DNA of 64,000 bases, from contig NZ_UFQC01000005.1 in NCBI RefSeq assembly GCF_900496975.1, positions 176,800 to 240,799 on the forward strand, given 5' to 3'. The DNA comes from Achromobacter veterisilvae. GTDB taxonomy: Bacteria; Pseudomonadota; Gammaproteobacteria; Burkholderiales; Burkholderiaceae_B. Within the stretch, counting starts at the first letter, position 1; each line of letters starts with the position of its first letter. The notes under the pieces are model-generated. The model worked only from the letters and a program-made list of their open reading frames with translations, was not told the DNA's origin and ran no database searches. A program made the position numbers and the translations under genes. Of the stretch, positions 35,650-45,302 are shown one piece after another.

Positions 35650-36618
35650 ATGAAAAACATCGCGTTCCTGCTGCCGCTGGGGGCTAATATCGCGTCGCTG
35701 GAAACCGCGCGGCACGGCTTCCTGGTCGCCAACGAATACCTGGCCGCGCGCGGGCGCGAGCCCAGGTTCCAGGTGCGCACCCTGGCGCTGACGCGCGAGG
35801 TCAGGCTGGATGACGGCCGCATCACCGTGCAGGCCGACATGGTGCTGGCCGACGCCCGCGGCGTCGACATCTGCATCGCCCCGCCGCTGCTGGGCTCGGT
35901 GTCCGACGCCGTGCTGTCCAACCGCGAGCTCATCGAGTGGCTGTCGCGGCATCACCGCGAGGGCGGGGAGGTGGCCAGCCTGTGCATGGGCGCCGCGCTG
36001 CTCGCGGCGGGCGGCATCCTGGACGGGCAGCAGGCCGTCGTCCACTGGGTCGCGCAGAACCTGTATGCCAATCTGTTCCCCAGCGTGCATTGGGTCAGCG
36101 ACCGCGTCGTGATGGCGGACAACGGCGTCTACACCAGCGGCGGCGCGTTTTCCGCCGCGCACCTGGTGCTGCACCTGATCGAGAAGTACACCGACCGCGA
36201 CACCGCCATCTGGTGCGCCAAGTACTTCCAGCTCGACTGGAGCCGCCAGAGCCAATTGCCGTTCTCGGTGTTCATGGGGCAGAAGGCCCATGCCGACGAG
36301 GTCGTGCGCGCGGTGCAGGACTACATCGAAGGCCGCTACACGGAAAAGATCACGGTCGAGGAACTGGCCGGCCGCCACGCCATGGGCCGGCGCACCCTGG
36401 AGCGGCGCTTTCGCCAGGCCACCGGCAACAGCATCGTGGAATACGTGCAGCGCGTGCGCGTGGAAGCCGCCAAGCAGCGCCTGGAAACCTCGCGCAAGAG
36501 CGTGGCGGAAGTCATGTACGAGGTCGGCTACAACGACACCAAGGCTTTCCGCGATATTTTCAGCAAGTACTGCGGCATGTCGCCGGTGGGATACCGCGAG
36601 CGCTACCACTACCAGTAG
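35650..36618 (+). CDS. GlxA-family transcriptional regulator (DJ-1/PfpI plus AraC domains)
   Basis: A 322-residue regulator. Residues 1-175 form a DJ-1/PfpI-like domain with ASLCMGAALLAAGG (nucleophile-elbow Cys). Residues 215-322 form an AraC DNA-binding domain (MGRRTLERRFRQATG and EVMYEVGYNDTKAFRDIFSKYCGMSPVGY). ATG 35650 is preferred to the ATG four codons earlier. Context suggests control of the divergent DUF1428 - VOC pair. Confidence 0.9.
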   Translation: MKNIAFLLPLGANIASLETARHGFLVANEYLAARGREPRFQVRTLALTREVRLDDGRITVQADMVLADARGVDICIAPPLLGSVSDAVLSNRELIEWLSRHHREGGEVASLCMGAALLAAGGILDGQQAVVHWVAQNLYANLFPSVHWVSDRVVMADNGVYTSGGAFSAAHLVLHLIEKYTDRDTAIWCAKYFQLDWSRQSQLPFSVFMGQKAHADEVVRAVQDYIEGRYTEKITVEELAGRHAMGRRTLERRFRQATGNSIVEYVQRVRVEAAKQRLETSRKSVAEVMYEVGYNDTKAFRDIFSKYCGMSPVGYRERYHYQ

Positions 36619-36625
36619 CGCGGGT

Positions 36626-37078
36626 TCAGCCCTGGTAGCGGTACACCCGGGTATCGCGCATCGCGAAGCCCGCCGATTCGTACAAGTGGTGGGCCGACAG
36701 CCGGCCGGGATTGGACGTCAGGTCCAGCGTCCTTGCGTTCAGTTCGCGGCTCTTGACGATGGCCGCGTGCGTCAGCGCCATGCCGACCTTCATTCCGCGC
36801 GCCTGTTCGTCCACCACCACGTCCTCGATCCAGGCCCGCACGCCCGTGGGGATGCGGAAATGCACCAGCGTCAGCGTGCCGACGATGCGCCGGTCCTCGC
36901 CCATGGCGGCGATGAACACGTGGTTGGAGGGCGCGCGGATGATCTCGTCCAGCGCCTCGCGCGACAGCAGCGGGGCGGTCCTGGACAGTTGCGGCAGCAG
37001 CCGCGCGAAAGCCGCGACCAGCGCGTCGTCGGCTTGCGTGGCCAGCGTGACTTCGACGTGATTTCCCAAGGGCTTCAC
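36626..37078 (-). CDS. GNAT-family N-acetyltransferase
   Basis: A 150-residue single-domain acetyltransferase: IEDVVVDEQARGMKVGMALTHAAI carries the acetyl-CoA-binding R/Q-x-x-G-x-G/A signature in slightly altered form (ARGMKVG), and LYESAGF is the usual late motif. The substrate is unknown. It converges on the GlxA regulator with 7 bp between stops. Confidence 0.83.
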   Translation of the reverse strand: MKPLGNHVEVTLATQADDALVAAFARLLPQLSRTAPLLSREALDEIIRAPSNHVFIAAMGEDRRIVGTLTLVHFRIPTGVRAWIEDVVVDEQARGMKVGMALTHAAIVKSRELNARTLDLTSNPGRLSAHHLYESAGFAMRDTRVYRYQG

Positions 37079-37096
37079 CGGGGTCTCCTGCGAGAG

Positions 37097-37651
37097 CTAC
37101 CTCGATGTTGTAGCCCACACCCGGTCCGGATACCAAGCGGTGAATTTCATCGCCCCGGCAAGCGCGGCGACCGTCACCGCGATCACGATGGCCTGCGGCG
37201 GCCGGGGGTGGTGCGCCAGCAGGGCATCGGTCGCCGCCATGGCCGCGAACGCCAGCGCCCAGGCGGCGGCCACCGCATATTTCATGCGCATGAACCGGCG
37301 GCTCCGCCAGACGTAGTCGGGTTCTTTTTCGCGCGCGTATTCCAGGGTGAAGGGCCGGCGCAGCGCGATGCTCAGCAGCACCAGGAACAGCAGCCCGCCA
37401 TCCACCCGCAGGCGCGTTTCGGCGATCGTCCAGGATTCGCCGTCGGCCATCGGCGCGTACACGGTCAGTCCTGTGAACAGCAGGAGCGTGCCGGTTTCCA
37501 GGAGCTTCAGGCGGCGTTCCGGGTTGAGCCAGTCGCGCAGCACCAGCCCGGCGGACACGAAGGCGCCCGCGGCCAATCCTTCCAGCGCCCCGACAGCCCT
37601 TTCGATGATGACAAACACGATGAAGGGCGCGAACGCCAGCAGGATGTTCAT
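37097..37651 (-). CDS. conserved membrane protein of unknown function
   Basis: A 184-residue protein with about six hydrophobic segments and a charged central loop (REKEPDYVWRSRRFMRMKYA). No named family is recognised. It lies upstream of the GNAT gene in the same direction with an 18 bp gap, so the two may be co-transcribed. The 192 bp before it hold no recognisable gene. Confidence 0.65.
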   Translation of the reverse strand: MNILLAFAPFIVFVIIERAVGALEGLAAGAFVSAGLVLRDWLNPERRLKLLETGTLLLFTGLTVYAPMADGESWTIAETRLRVDGGLLFLVLLSIALRRPFTLEYAREKEPDYVWRSRRFMRMKYAVAAAWALAFAAMAATDALLAHHPRPPQAIVIAVTVAALAGAMKFTAWYPDRVWATTSR

Positions 37652-37843
37652 CTCGACTCCCCGACCTTGAGCGCGTCCCGGCGCGCTTGCCGCGCCGCTG
37701 TGAGAATCGAGACGCGAACATGTCTATTTCTTCCTGCCCGCCAGGGTGGGGCATATTTCGCCGTTCGTCCATCGGCCGCCTGGATGGGGCCGGATGGAGG
37801 AACTCCCATGCCGCATCGGCTGCCCCCAGGCGGCAACCGGGCC

Positions 37844-38473
37844 TCAGGCCATAGCGCAGGCCTCGTCGAACGGCAGCCGCGGCAGCCTGCCGCGCAAGGG
37901 CGCGGCGGCGGCATACCCCAGGTTGCAGAGGAAGCTGACCTCCGCGCGTCCGCCGGGGAAGTAGCGCCGCGTTACGGCGTCCGCGTCGAAGCCTCCCATG
38001 GGGCCGCAATCCAGGCCCAGCGCGCGGGCGGCGATGATGAAATAGCCGTGCTGCAGGCTGGCGTTGCGCAGCGCGGCATCGCGCGTGGAGGCCGGGCTGC
38101 CGGTGAACCAGCCGCGGGCCTGCGGCTGGTGCGGATAGAGGAAGTCCAGCCGCTCATGGAAATGCAGGTCGCAGGCGAGCACGGCGGTGACCGGCGCCAG
38201 CCGCGTCTGCTCGCGGTTGCCCGCGTCCAGCAGCGGCAGCAGCTCCGCTTTCCCGGCCGCGCTCTGCACGAACACGATCCTGGCGGGTTGGCAGTTGGCC
38301 GAGGTCGGGCCCATGCCCATGAGCCGGTACAGCTCGCGCAGCAGGGCCGGCGCCACGGGGCGTTCCTGCCAGGCGCGCGTGGTCCTGGCCTGGAGGAACA
38401 GGCGGTCGAGGCAGGCCCCGGCCAAGGGACTGGACCAGAGGGCGCCGTCCGGCGCGTTGCGACCGTCAGGCAT
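37844..38473 (-). CDS. RutE-like nitroreductase / malonic semialdehyde reductase family
   Basis: A 209-residue flavoprotein colinear with E. coli RutE: LFLQARTTRAWQERPV, MGPTSANCQPARIVFV (FMN contact), LDFLYPHQPQARGWF, RNASLQHGYFIIAARALGLDCGPMGGF and the end RLPRLPFDEA. RutE reduces 3-hydroxypropionate precursors in uracil breakdown. No other rut genes are nearby, so the substrate here may differ. It overlaps the D-aminoacylase gene by 8 bp and is its operon partner. Confidence 0.83.
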   Translation of the reverse strand: MPDGRNAPDGALWSSPLAGACLDRLFLQARTTRAWQERPVAPALLRELYRLMGMGPTSANCQPARIVFVQSAAGKAELLPLLDAGNREQTRLAPVTAVLACDLHFHERLDFLYPHQPQARGWFTGSPASTRDAALRNASLQHGYFIIAARALGLDCGPMGGFDADAVTRRYFPGGRAEVSFLCNLGYAAAAPLRGRLPRLPFDEACAMA

Positions 38474-40181
38474 CCTGCCGCCTCGCGCCGCGCAGGAGCT
38501 TGCCGGGCAGTTCGCCGGTGGCCGCGCCGTCCTCGAAGATGGGAAGCCCGTCGACCAGCGTGGCCAGGTAGCCATCGGCGCGCTGGATGAGGCGGCGGCC
38601 GCCGCCCGGCAGGTCGAACACCATTTCGGGGCAATGCACTTTCACCGCGCCGGGGTCGATGACGTTGACGTCGGCCTTGTAGCCCGGGCGCAGCAGGCCG
38701 CGGTCCAGCAGCCCGTAGACGCTGGCGGTGTCGCGCGTCTGGCGCTTGACCACGTGCTCCAGGTCCAGCAGCGGGCCGCGGCGGCGGTCGCGGGTCCAGT
38801 GGCTGAGCATGAACGTCGGCATGCTGACGTCGCAGATGTAGCCGCAGTGCGCGCCGCCGTCGGAAAGGCTGTTCACCGTATTGGGGTGCTGCATCAACTG
38901 GTGCAGATGGTCCAGGTTCTCGTACGAATAGTTGAACGACGGGTAGTAGAGGATGGCCTGGCCATCGTTCTCCAGCATGAGGTCGTAGACGATTTCCAGC
39001 GGCGGGCGGCCGCTGCGCCGCGCCATGGCGGCCACGCTTTCCTCGGGCAGCGGCTCGTAGTCGGGATCGCTGCCCAGGCGGTAGATTTTGTGGAAGCTGC
39101 TGAACAGCGTTTCGGCGCGGCGGTCGAGCAGGCCGCGCTGTTCGTTCATGATGCGGCGGCGCGTTTCGGGATCGCGCAGCCGGGCCAGCTTTTCCGGCAA
39201 GGGCAGGGCGTGCAGGGCCTGGTAGCTCGGGTGCGCGATGAACGGGTGCAGGGAACTCTGCCAGGAAAAGAGAATGCCCAGCGGCCGTCCGCTGATGCCC
39301 GCCAGCAGCGGCACCCCCTCCTGGTGCGCGCGGTCCAGGTTCAGCACGATCTGCTTCCAGACGTCGGGCGCGGCGTCGGTCTGCTGCAGGTTGAAGAGCA
39401 CGGGCAGGCGGTTGTGGCGGGCCAGTTGTTCCAGCCAGGGCATTTCGCCCTCCATGGCGGGATGGTTCGCCGTCATCTGGAATACGCCGTGGCCCACCTC
39501 GCCCATGACCGATCCGAGCGCGGTGATTTCCTCGCCGGTGGCGAAGGTGCCGGGCGGATACTTGCGGTCGTCGTACTTGTGCAGGAACGTGCGGGACGTG
39601 GAGAATCCGACCGCCCCGGCGAGCAGCGCTTCGCGCACCACCTCGCGCATGGCGATCAGGTCGGCGGGCGAGGCTTCGTCGTGGTGGATGGCGCGTTCGC
39701 CCATCACATAGGCGCGCACGGCGCTGTGCGGGATCTGCGCGCCCACGTCCAGCGCCTTGGGGCGGCGGTCCAGCGCGTCGAGGTATTCGGGGAAGGTCTC
39801 CCAATCCCACTGGATGCCCTCGGACAGCACCGAGCCGGGAATGTCCTCCACCCCCTCCATGACCTTGATGAGCCAGTCGCGGCGGTCGGGCTTCACGGGG
39901 GCGAAGCCCACGCCGCAATTGCCCATGATGGCCGTGGTGACGCCATGCCAGGTTGACGGGCTGAGGTAGGGATCCCAGGTGGCCTGGCCGTCGTAGTGGG
40001 TATGGATGTCCACCCAGCCCGGCGCCACCAGGCAGCCGTCGGCCCGGATCTCGCGCCGGGCGGCGCCGGCCTTGCCTTCCGCCTGGACGACGCGGCCGCC
40101 GTCGATGGCGAGGTCGCCCGTGTGGCGGGGCTGGCCCGAACCATCGACGATCGTGCCGCCGCGTATGACCAGATCATGCAT
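38466..40181 (-). CDS. N-acyl-D-amino-acid deacylase family amidohydrolase
   Basis: A 571-residue amidohydrolase of the D-aminoacylase group: [23 protein letters not shown] at the start, metal motif [31 protein letters not shown], and a late [13 protein letters not shown] holding the catalytic Asp. Family members remove acyl groups from N-acyl-D-amino acids or hydrolyse dipeptide-like amides. It lies in an operon Bug - amidohydrolase - RutE-like, suggesting uptake and breakdown of an acylated compound. Confidence 0.87.
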   Translation of the reverse strand: MHDLVIRGGTIVDGSGQPRHTGDLAIDGGRVVQAEGKAGAARREIRADGCLVAPGWVDIHTHYDGQATWDPYLSPSTWHGVTTAIMGNCGVGFAPVKPDRRDWLIKVMEGVEDIPGSVLSEGIQWDWETFPEYLDALDRRPKALDVGAQIPHSAVRAYVMGERAIHHDEASPADLIAMREVVREALLAGAVGFSTSRTFLHKYDDRKYPPGTFATGEEITALGSVMGEVGHGVFQMTANHPAMEGEMPWLEQLARHNRLPVLFNLQQTDAAPDVWKQIVLNLDRAHQEGVPLLAGISGRPLGILFSWQSSLHPFIAHPSYQALHALPLPEKLARLRDPETRRRIMNEQRGLLDRRAETLFSSFHKIYRLGSDPDYEPLPEESVAAMARRSGRPPLEIVYDLMLENDGQAILYYPSFNYSYENLDHLHQLMQHPNTVNSLSDGGAHCGYICDVSMPTFMLSHWTRDRRRGPLLDLEHVVKRQTRDTASVYGLLDRGLLRPGYKADVNVIDPGAVKVHCPEMVFDLPGGGRRLIQRADGYLATLVDGLPIFEDGAATGELPGKLLRGARRQDA

Positions 40182-40208
40182 TGCGCTCTCCTTTGAACTC
40201 GCGCGGGA

Positions 40209-41219
40209 TTACTGGAGGACCAGGCCGATGCGCCGGATCACGGCGCCCCAGCGATCGCTGTCCTTCCGGACGATCTGCGAGAACTCCTTCGGCCCCGCGC
40301 CGCTGACTTCGTTGCCTTGCGACACGATGCTCTGCGTCACCTCCGGGGTGTCCAGCGCTTCGCGGAACACCTGGGCCACGCGCTCGGCCAGCGCGGGCGG
40401 CATGTCGCCGGGCCCGAAAATGCCTTGCCAGCCGACGATGTCCAGGCCGGCGATGCCCTGTTCCTTCAGGGTGGGCAGGTCCGGCAGCACGCTCAGGCGG
40501 CGGTCGGTGGCGGGGCCCAGCAGCTTGACCTTGCCGGCGCGCGCGTTCTCCACGGCGGTCGCCGTGCCGTCGAAGTAGACCTGCACCTCGCCGGCCAGCA
40601 GCGCGCGGCTGGCGTCGGCCGTGCCCTTGTACGGCACATGCACGATGTCGATGCCGGTCTGCTGCTTCAGGATCTCGCCATTGAGATGGGAGGTGGAGCC
40701 CAGGCTGTACGAGGCGAAGTTCAGCTTGCCGGGATTCGCCCGGGCGTAGTCGATCATTTCGGCCGTCGTCGAGAAGGGCGCGTCCTTGTTGGCGACCAGC
40801 ACCGTCGCCGAGCGCACCACCTGCAGGACGGGCGTGAAGTCCTTGACCGGGTCGTACGGCAGTTTCTTGTAGAGATGCGGGTTCTGGGTGTGCGTGACGA
40901 CGATGGTGTAGAGCAGGGTGTAGCCGTCGGGGTTGGCGCGCGCCACTTCCTGCGCGCCGATCATGGTGCCCGCGCCAGGCTTGTTGTCCACGATCACCGG
41001 GGCGCCGGTCCGCTGCGTGACCTTCATCGCCAGCATGCGCGCCAGCGCGTCCGAACCGGACCCGGCCGGAAACGGCACCACCATCCGGATGGGCTTGCCG
41101 CCGCCGGGCCACGGCGGGGCCTGCGTGGCGGGCGCGGCGCCCGCCGAAAGACAGGCCAGGGCGCCCAGCATCGCAGCCCCGCCTTTGCCCAACAACCTTA
41201 AAAACGACTTGCGGTCCAT
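40209..41219 (-). CDS. tripartite tricarboxylate transporter-family (Bug) binding protein
   Basis: A 336-residue exported binding protein: Arg-containing signal region (MDRKSFLRLLGKGGAAMLG), then PIRMVVPFPAGSGSDALAR, NKPGAGTMIGAQEV and HVPYKGTADASRALLAGEV. ATG 41219 follows GGAGGAG; the open frame extends 45 codons further without support. It is the first gene of the Bug - amidohydrolase - RutE-like operon and divergent from a LysR gene. The ligand is unknown. Confidence 0.9.
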   Translation of the reverse strand: MDRKSFLRLLGKGGAAMLGALACLSAGAAPATQAPPWPGGGKPIRMVVPFPAGSGSDALARMLAMKVTQRTGAPVIVDNKPGAGTMIGAQEVARANPDGYTLLYTIVVTHTQNPHLYKKLPYDPVKDFTPVLQVVRSATVLVANKDAPFSTTAEMIDYARANPGKLNFASYSLGSTSHLNGEILKQQTGIDIVHVPYKGTADASRALLAGEVQVYFDGTATAVENARAGKVKLLGPATDRRLSVLPDLPTLKEQGIAGLDIVGWQGIFGPGDMPPALAERVAQVFREALDTPEVTQSIVSQGNEVSGAGPKEFSQIVRKDSDRWGAVIRRIGLVLQ

Positions 41220-41353
41220 GTTGTCTCCTCCTGGGGGTAGGCAATGTCGCGCATTGCTCTGGTCGGGGTGCGCCATCGGGCGGTGTTTTTCTTGCCGCGC
41301 AACCTGCGCGGCGGAGGAATTTCCCGTCCTGGCAAGCTGTTTTAGTCTTGCCA

Positions 41354-41367
41354 TTGATCGGAATCAA
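41354..41367. promoter_or_regulatory. perfect palindrome TTGATCGGAATCAA in the Bug/LysR gap
   Basis: This 14-mer fits TTGAT-N4-ATCAA exactly, like the two oxidase boxes. It lies 36 bp before the LysR start and 135 bp from the Bug start. A LysR operator is an equally good reading, since such palindromes are expected in LysR divergent gaps. The sequence alone does not separate the two. Confidence 0.5.
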
Positions 41368-41402
41368 ATGCATATTTAGCCGAATCTTGATGAGAAAAAT
41401 GC

Positions 41403-42344
41403 ATGAGCCTCTCGATCCGGTCGCTCCAGCACTTCGCGGTGCTCGTGGAGGAAAAACACTTTTCGCGCGCGGCGCAGCGGCTGCACCTGACGCAGTCCGC
41501 GCTGACGCGCAGCATCCAGGCGCTGGAAGACTCTCTGGGCCTGGTGCTGGTCGACCGGGCGTCCACCGGCGTCGCGCCCACGCAGGCCGGGCGCACGGTG
41601 CTGGAGCGCGCGCAGCGCATCCTGGGGGAAACCCGCGACCTGCGCCGCGAGGCCGAACTGATCCGAGGCCATGACACCGGCCGCGTGAACCTGGGGGTAG
41701 GCGTGTTTCCGGCGGCCGGGTTCCTGTCGCCGCTGCTGGTGCGCATCGCGCGCGAGCATCCGGGGTTGAGCGTGCACGTGGAAGTGGAGAGCTGGCAGCG
41801 CCTGCTGGACAAGCTGCTGCAGGACAAGCTGGATTTCGCGGTGGCGGTCACCCACAGCCTGCCGCCGCCGGACGACTTCGCGGTCCGGCCCCTGCCGCCC
41901 CAGCATGGCGGCCTGTTCACGCGCGCTGGCCATCCGCTGCAGGGCGTGGCCAAACCCAGGCTGCGCGCCGCGCTCGGGCAATACCGCCTGGCCGCCACCG
42001 ACCTGCCGCCGCGGGCGCGCGAATACCTGGCCCGCCTCTACCAGGTGGCGCGGCACGACGAATTGCCCATCGCCTTCGAATGCGACAGCGTCGCCGCGCT
42101 GCGGGACGTGGCCCTGGGCAGCGACGTCGTGCTCTTCTGCACGCGCGAGGCCATCGCGGCCGAACTGGCGCAGGGCCTGCTCGTGCCGCTGCCGCTGGCG
42201 TATCCGGCCACCGGCCCGCTCACCCACAGCATCATCCACCGGGCCCGCCGCACGCTGTCGCCGACCGCCGAGCGCGTGATCGAACTGGTGCAGGAACTGC
42301 TGGCCGGGGCGGCCGCGCCCGCGAAGAAGCCGCGCCGGCGCTAG
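41403..42344 (+). CDS. LysR-family transcriptional regulator
   Basis: A 313-residue LysR protein: helix-turn-helix at residues 6-63 (KHFSRAAQRLHLTQSALTRSIQALEDSL), effector domain from about residue 92 (GRVNLGVGVFPAAGFLSPLL), and a basic tail (KKPRRR). It is divergent from the Bug - amidohydrolase - RutE-like operon, its probable target. Confidence 0.9.
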   Translation: MSLSIRSLQHFAVLVEEKHFSRAAQRLHLTQSALTRSIQALEDSLGLVLVDRASTGVAPTQAGRTVLERAQRILGETRDLRREAELIRGHDTGRVNLGVGVFPAAGFLSPLLVRIAREHPGLSVHVEVESWQRLLDKLLQDKLDFAVAVTHSLPPPDDFAVRPLPPQHGGLFTRAGHPLQGVAKPRLRAALGQYRLAATDLPPRAREYLARLYQVARHDELPIAFECDSVAALRDVALGSDVVLFCTREAIAAELAQGLLVPLPLAYPATGPLTHSIIHRARRTLSPTAERVIELVQELLAGAAAPAKKPRRR

Positions 42345-42372
42345 CGTCCCGTCCCGCAGGCATGCCGCGTGT

Positions 42373-42819
42373 TCAGTCCGGGATCTCGGGTTCGACCAGG
42401 CGCTTCAATTGTTCCAGCGAATCCTGCCAGCCCAGGTAGCACATCTCGGCGGGAATCGTCTCGGGGATGCCTTCCTGCCGGATGCTGATTTCCGTTCCGC
42501 AGGAGACCTGCCGCAAGGTGATGGTCGTCTGCATCTGGCCGGGCAGGCCCGGATCGTCGAACTGGTCCGAATAGCGGATTTTCTCGTTCGGGACGAGTTC
42601 CAGGTATTCGCCGCCGAAGTCGTGGCTGTGGCCGGTGCCGAAGTTGCGGAACGACATCTTGTGCAGGCCGCCGACCTTGGCATCCAGTTGATGGACCAGG
42701 CAGGTGTAGCCATAGGGAGGAAGCCAGCGCGCGATCGCGTCGGGTTCCAGGAATGCCCGGTAGATGCGCTCGGGCGCCGCGCGCATGACGCGATGGAGAT
42801 TGACAGTGCCGGTAGTCAT
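42373..42819 (-). CDS. SRPBCC-fold (AHSA1-type) protein
   Basis: A 148-residue START-like ligand-binding protein: VMRAAPERIYRAFLEPDAIARWLPP at the start and YLGWQDSLEQLKRLVEP at the end are standard for the AHSA1/SRPBCC group. Many members are encoded with small ArsR regulators; none is here. The ligand is unknown. ATG 42819 is chosen by family start; the open frame upstream is not supported. Confidence 0.85.
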   Translation of the reverse strand: MTTGTVNLHRVMRAAPERIYRAFLEPDAIARWLPPYGYTCLVHQLDAKVGGLHKMSFRNFGTGHSHDFGGEYLELVPNEKIRYSDQFDDPGLPGQMQTTITLRQVSCGTEISIRQEGIPETIPAEMCYLGWQDSLEQLKRLVEPEIPD

Positions 42820-42923
42820 GGTGAGTCCGCCTTTCGGGAAGTTGTGCGTACTGACACGACGTACCAGTGGACCGGAAATCGACACGCCCGGTCTCGGGGA
42901 AAACCCTCGATATGCACATCCCG

Positions 42924-43652
42924 TTACGAAGTCGACGCCGGCTCCCCATCGGCCGGGCGGTTGCGCCGCCGGCGCGCCGCCAGCCACTTGCCCGCGGCGA
43001 TGACCAGCAGGGCGCCCGCCAGTTCGACGCCCATCTTGAGCATGGGGGCGGGCTGGCCCCAGCGCTCGACGATGAAGATGTCGGTGATCAGCATGCCGCC
43101 CGCGATCCAGCCCAGCAGCCCCGCGCCGAACGTGACGGCCACGGGGAAGCGGTCGATCAGCTTCAGGACCAGGGTGCTGCCCCACACGATGATGGGCACG
43201 CTCACGCACAGGCCGAAGATGACGTAATAAAGCTGGTGGTCGGACTGGGTGTTCTGGGCGGCGCCCGCGATGGCGATGACGTTGTCCAGGCTCATCGCGA
43301 AATCGGCCAGGATGATGGTCTTGATGGCCGACAGCACGGTGGCGCCTCCGGCGACGTTGCCATGCGCGTCTTCTTCCGGCGCCAGCAGCTTGATGCCGAT
43401 CCATACCAGCAGGAGGCAGCCCAGGGCCTTCAGGAAAGGGATGTCCAGGAGCACGAGCGCGAAGGCGATCAGCAGCACCCGGAGCAGGACCGCGCCCGCG
43501 GTGCCCCAGAGTATGCCGCGGATCCGCTGCCGGGCCGGCAGATTGCGGCAGGCCAGCGCGATCACGACGGCGTTATCGCCGCCAAGCAGGATGTCGATGA
43601 GGACGATCTGGAATATGGCGCCCCAATGGAACGTCTCGATGGCTTCGAGCAT
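42924..43652 (-). CDS. TerC-family membrane protein (YjbE type)
   Basis: A 242-residue protein with seven to eight helices. The two acidic intramembrane motifs LLGGDNAVVIALACRNLP and FAMSLDNVIAIAGAA define the TerC family, and relatives take part in manganese or other metal export. ATG 43652 follows a GGCGGGAT site. The leader was checked for a yybP-ykoY manganese riboswitch; none was recognised. Confidence 0.87.
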   Translation of the reverse strand: MLEAIETFHWGAIFQIVLIDILLGGDNAVVIALACRNLPARQRIRGILWGTAGAVLLRVLLIAFALVLLDIPFLKALGCLLLVWIGIKLLAPEEDAHGNVAGGATVLSAIKTIILADFAMSLDNVIAIAGAAQNTQSDHQLYYVIFGLCVSVPIIVWGSTLVLKLIDRFPVAVTFGAGLLGWIAGGMLITDIFIVERWGQPAPMLKMGVELAGALLVIAAGKWLAARRRRNRPADGEPASTS

Positions 43653-43817
43653 AGGTATCCCGCCGAAAAGAACAAGGAAGCGCAACGCGTTGCGCGGCCT
43701 GTCCAGGCGGCGTCTGCCCCGCGCGTTTTCTTTTCATTCTAGGCAGGGCGGGCGCCGGACCCGCGAGTACTGGCGCTGCGTTCATGGTTATGGAGGCGGC
43801 GCGGACGCCGCGCGGCT

Positions 43818-44072
43818 TCAGGGTATCGGGTCCCGCATGACCAGCGCCGAAATCGTGTGGTTCTTCCAGAAGACCTGATGGATGCGGGGCAGCAGGGTGC
43901 GCAGCGCCGCGGCGCTGCAATCGTGGAAGACCACCAGGACGGCCGGGCGCTCGCCGGTGCCGGGAACGCGTTCGATGCGGTCGAACGAAGGAAAGCCGTA
44001 CTTGATGAGGAAGCTCCTGATCTCTTCGTCGGTGGTGCTTTCCTCCACATGGTTGATGAGTAGTTCAGCCAT
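43818..44072 (-). CDS. small RRM-like protein of unknown function
   Basis: An 84-residue acidic protein with a likely beta-alpha-beta-beta-alpha-beta layout: ELLINHVEES, TDEEIRSFLIKYGF, AVLVVFHD, AALRTLLPRIHQ, ISALVMRDP. This is the RNA-recognition-motif fold, but aromatic RNP motifs are not obvious, so it may be a protein-interaction variant. Its leftward orientation and 51 bp gap behind ppk2 suggest co-transcription. Confidence 0.6.
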   Translation of the reverse strand: MAELLINHVEESTTDEEIRSFLIKYGFPSFDRIERVPGTGERPAVLVVFHDCSAAALRTLLPRIHQVFWKNHTISALVMRDPIP

Positions 44073-44123
44073 GATCGTATCTCCTAGGTAATGACGGCCA
44101 GGCCATGGCGCGCGCGGTTCCGT

Positions 44124-44945
44124 TCAGAACAGCTCGGGAACGTGCCGCAGCGGACGGTTGGGCTCGCGGTAATCCCCCGCCTTCTGCCGTTTCGGCAGCT
44201 TGACCTTGGCACGGGGCAGGGGCTCGTATGGAATGCTCGCGAGCAGATGGCTGATGATGTTCAGGCGCACCCGCTTCTTGTCGTCGGACTGCGCCACGTA
44301 CCACGGCGACAGGTCGGTGTCGGACGCCAGGAACATATCGTCGCGCGCGCGGGAGTAGTCGTACCAGCGGCTGTACGAATCCAGGTCCAGCCTGGAGAGT
44401 TTCCAGACCTTGCGCTCGTCGTTGATCCGGGCCTGCAGCCGGCGGGCCTGTTCCTCTTCGCTGACTTCCAGCCAGTACTTCAGCAGCAGGACCCCGGAAC
44501 CGATGATGGCGCGCTCCATGAGCGGAACGGCCCGGAGGAAGACCTTGGCCTCTTCCTTGGTGCAGAACCCCATCACGCGCTCGACCCCCGCGCGGTTGTA
44601 CCAGCTACGATCGAAGATCACGATCTCGCCGGCCGCGGGCAGGTGCGGAAGATAACGCTGCATGTACATCTGTGTTTTCTCGCGGTCCGACGGCGCGGGC
44701 AGGGCGATCACGCGGAACACGCGGGGGCTCACGCGTTCCGTGATCGCCTTGATCGTGCCGCCTTTTCCCGCGCCGTCGCGGCCTTCGAACAGGATGCAGA
44801 CCTTGGCGCCTGTCCGCACTACCCATTCCTGCAGCTTGACCAGCTCGACGTGCAGGCGCGCCAGTTCTTTTTCGTATGCCTTGGCCGACAGCTTGGTTTG
44901 CGCCGGCTGTTTTTCCTGTCCTGCTGCCTTCTTCCGAGCGTTCAT
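44124..44945 (-). CDS. ppk2: polyphosphate kinase 2
   Basis: A 273-residue class I PPK2 that phosphorylates nucleoside diphosphates with polyphosphate, or runs in reverse. Walker A is FEGRDGAGKGGTIKAI, Walker B VIFDRSWYNRAGVERVMGFC, and the lid carries Arg residues in EEEQARRLQARINDE. The N-terminal 20 residues are Lys/Gln-rich. It is leftward and first of a pair with the small RRM-like gene. Confidence 0.93.
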   Translation of the reverse strand: MNARKKAAGQEKQPAQTKLSAKAYEKELARLHVELVKLQEWVVRTGAKVCILFEGRDGAGKGGTIKAITERVSPRVFRVIALPAPSDREKTQMYMQRYLPHLPAAGEIVIFDRSWYNRAGVERVMGFCTKEEAKVFLRAVPLMERAIIGSGVLLLKYWLEVSEEEQARRLQARINDERKVWKLSRLDLDSYSRWYDYSRARDDMFLASDTDLSPWYVAQSDDKKRVRLNIISHLLASIPYEPLPRAKVKLPKRQKAGDYREPNRPLRHVPELF

Positions 44946-45302
44946 GATGGCACTCCAGAATGCACTGCGGGGAATCTTGGGAAACCTGCGTGTCGTGGCG
45001 TGATTCCGACTGTAGCGCCAAGCGGCCGGCGTTGTACATGGGGGCTTCGCGCAAGCCCCTCTGGCGAGAAGCAGGAAAGCTCAATAGAATCGGTTGGCAC
45101 GGGACTTCCATCATGCAGCCGCGGCATTGCGCCAAGGAGAACAGGCCTCTTTCGATTTCGACCGCCCGGGGCTTGCGCGCGGCCGGCAGTCCCTGCCGGA
45201 TGGCGCCGGCCCGGGTCCACAGGCGTCCTTGCGGCGTGCCCGGCCATGGCCGGGACGCGGCCTGGACCGTAGCGGTTAGGCTCTCGACCGACCGGATACC
45301 CG
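44946..45302. other. 357 bp ppk2/efflux divergent intergenic region
   Basis: No recognisable gene is present; frames on both strands give low-complexity Arg/Pro text. It contains GC-rich inverted repeats such as CCCGGCCATGGCCGGG (45239-45254, a perfect palindrome) and must hold the divergent promoters of ppk2 and the efflux operon. Confidence 0.6.

Noticed and set aside
43653..43817. yybP-ykoY manganese riboswitch before the TerC gene
   Set aside because: The leader shows a GC-rich hairpin but none of the conserved loop sequences of that riboswitch.
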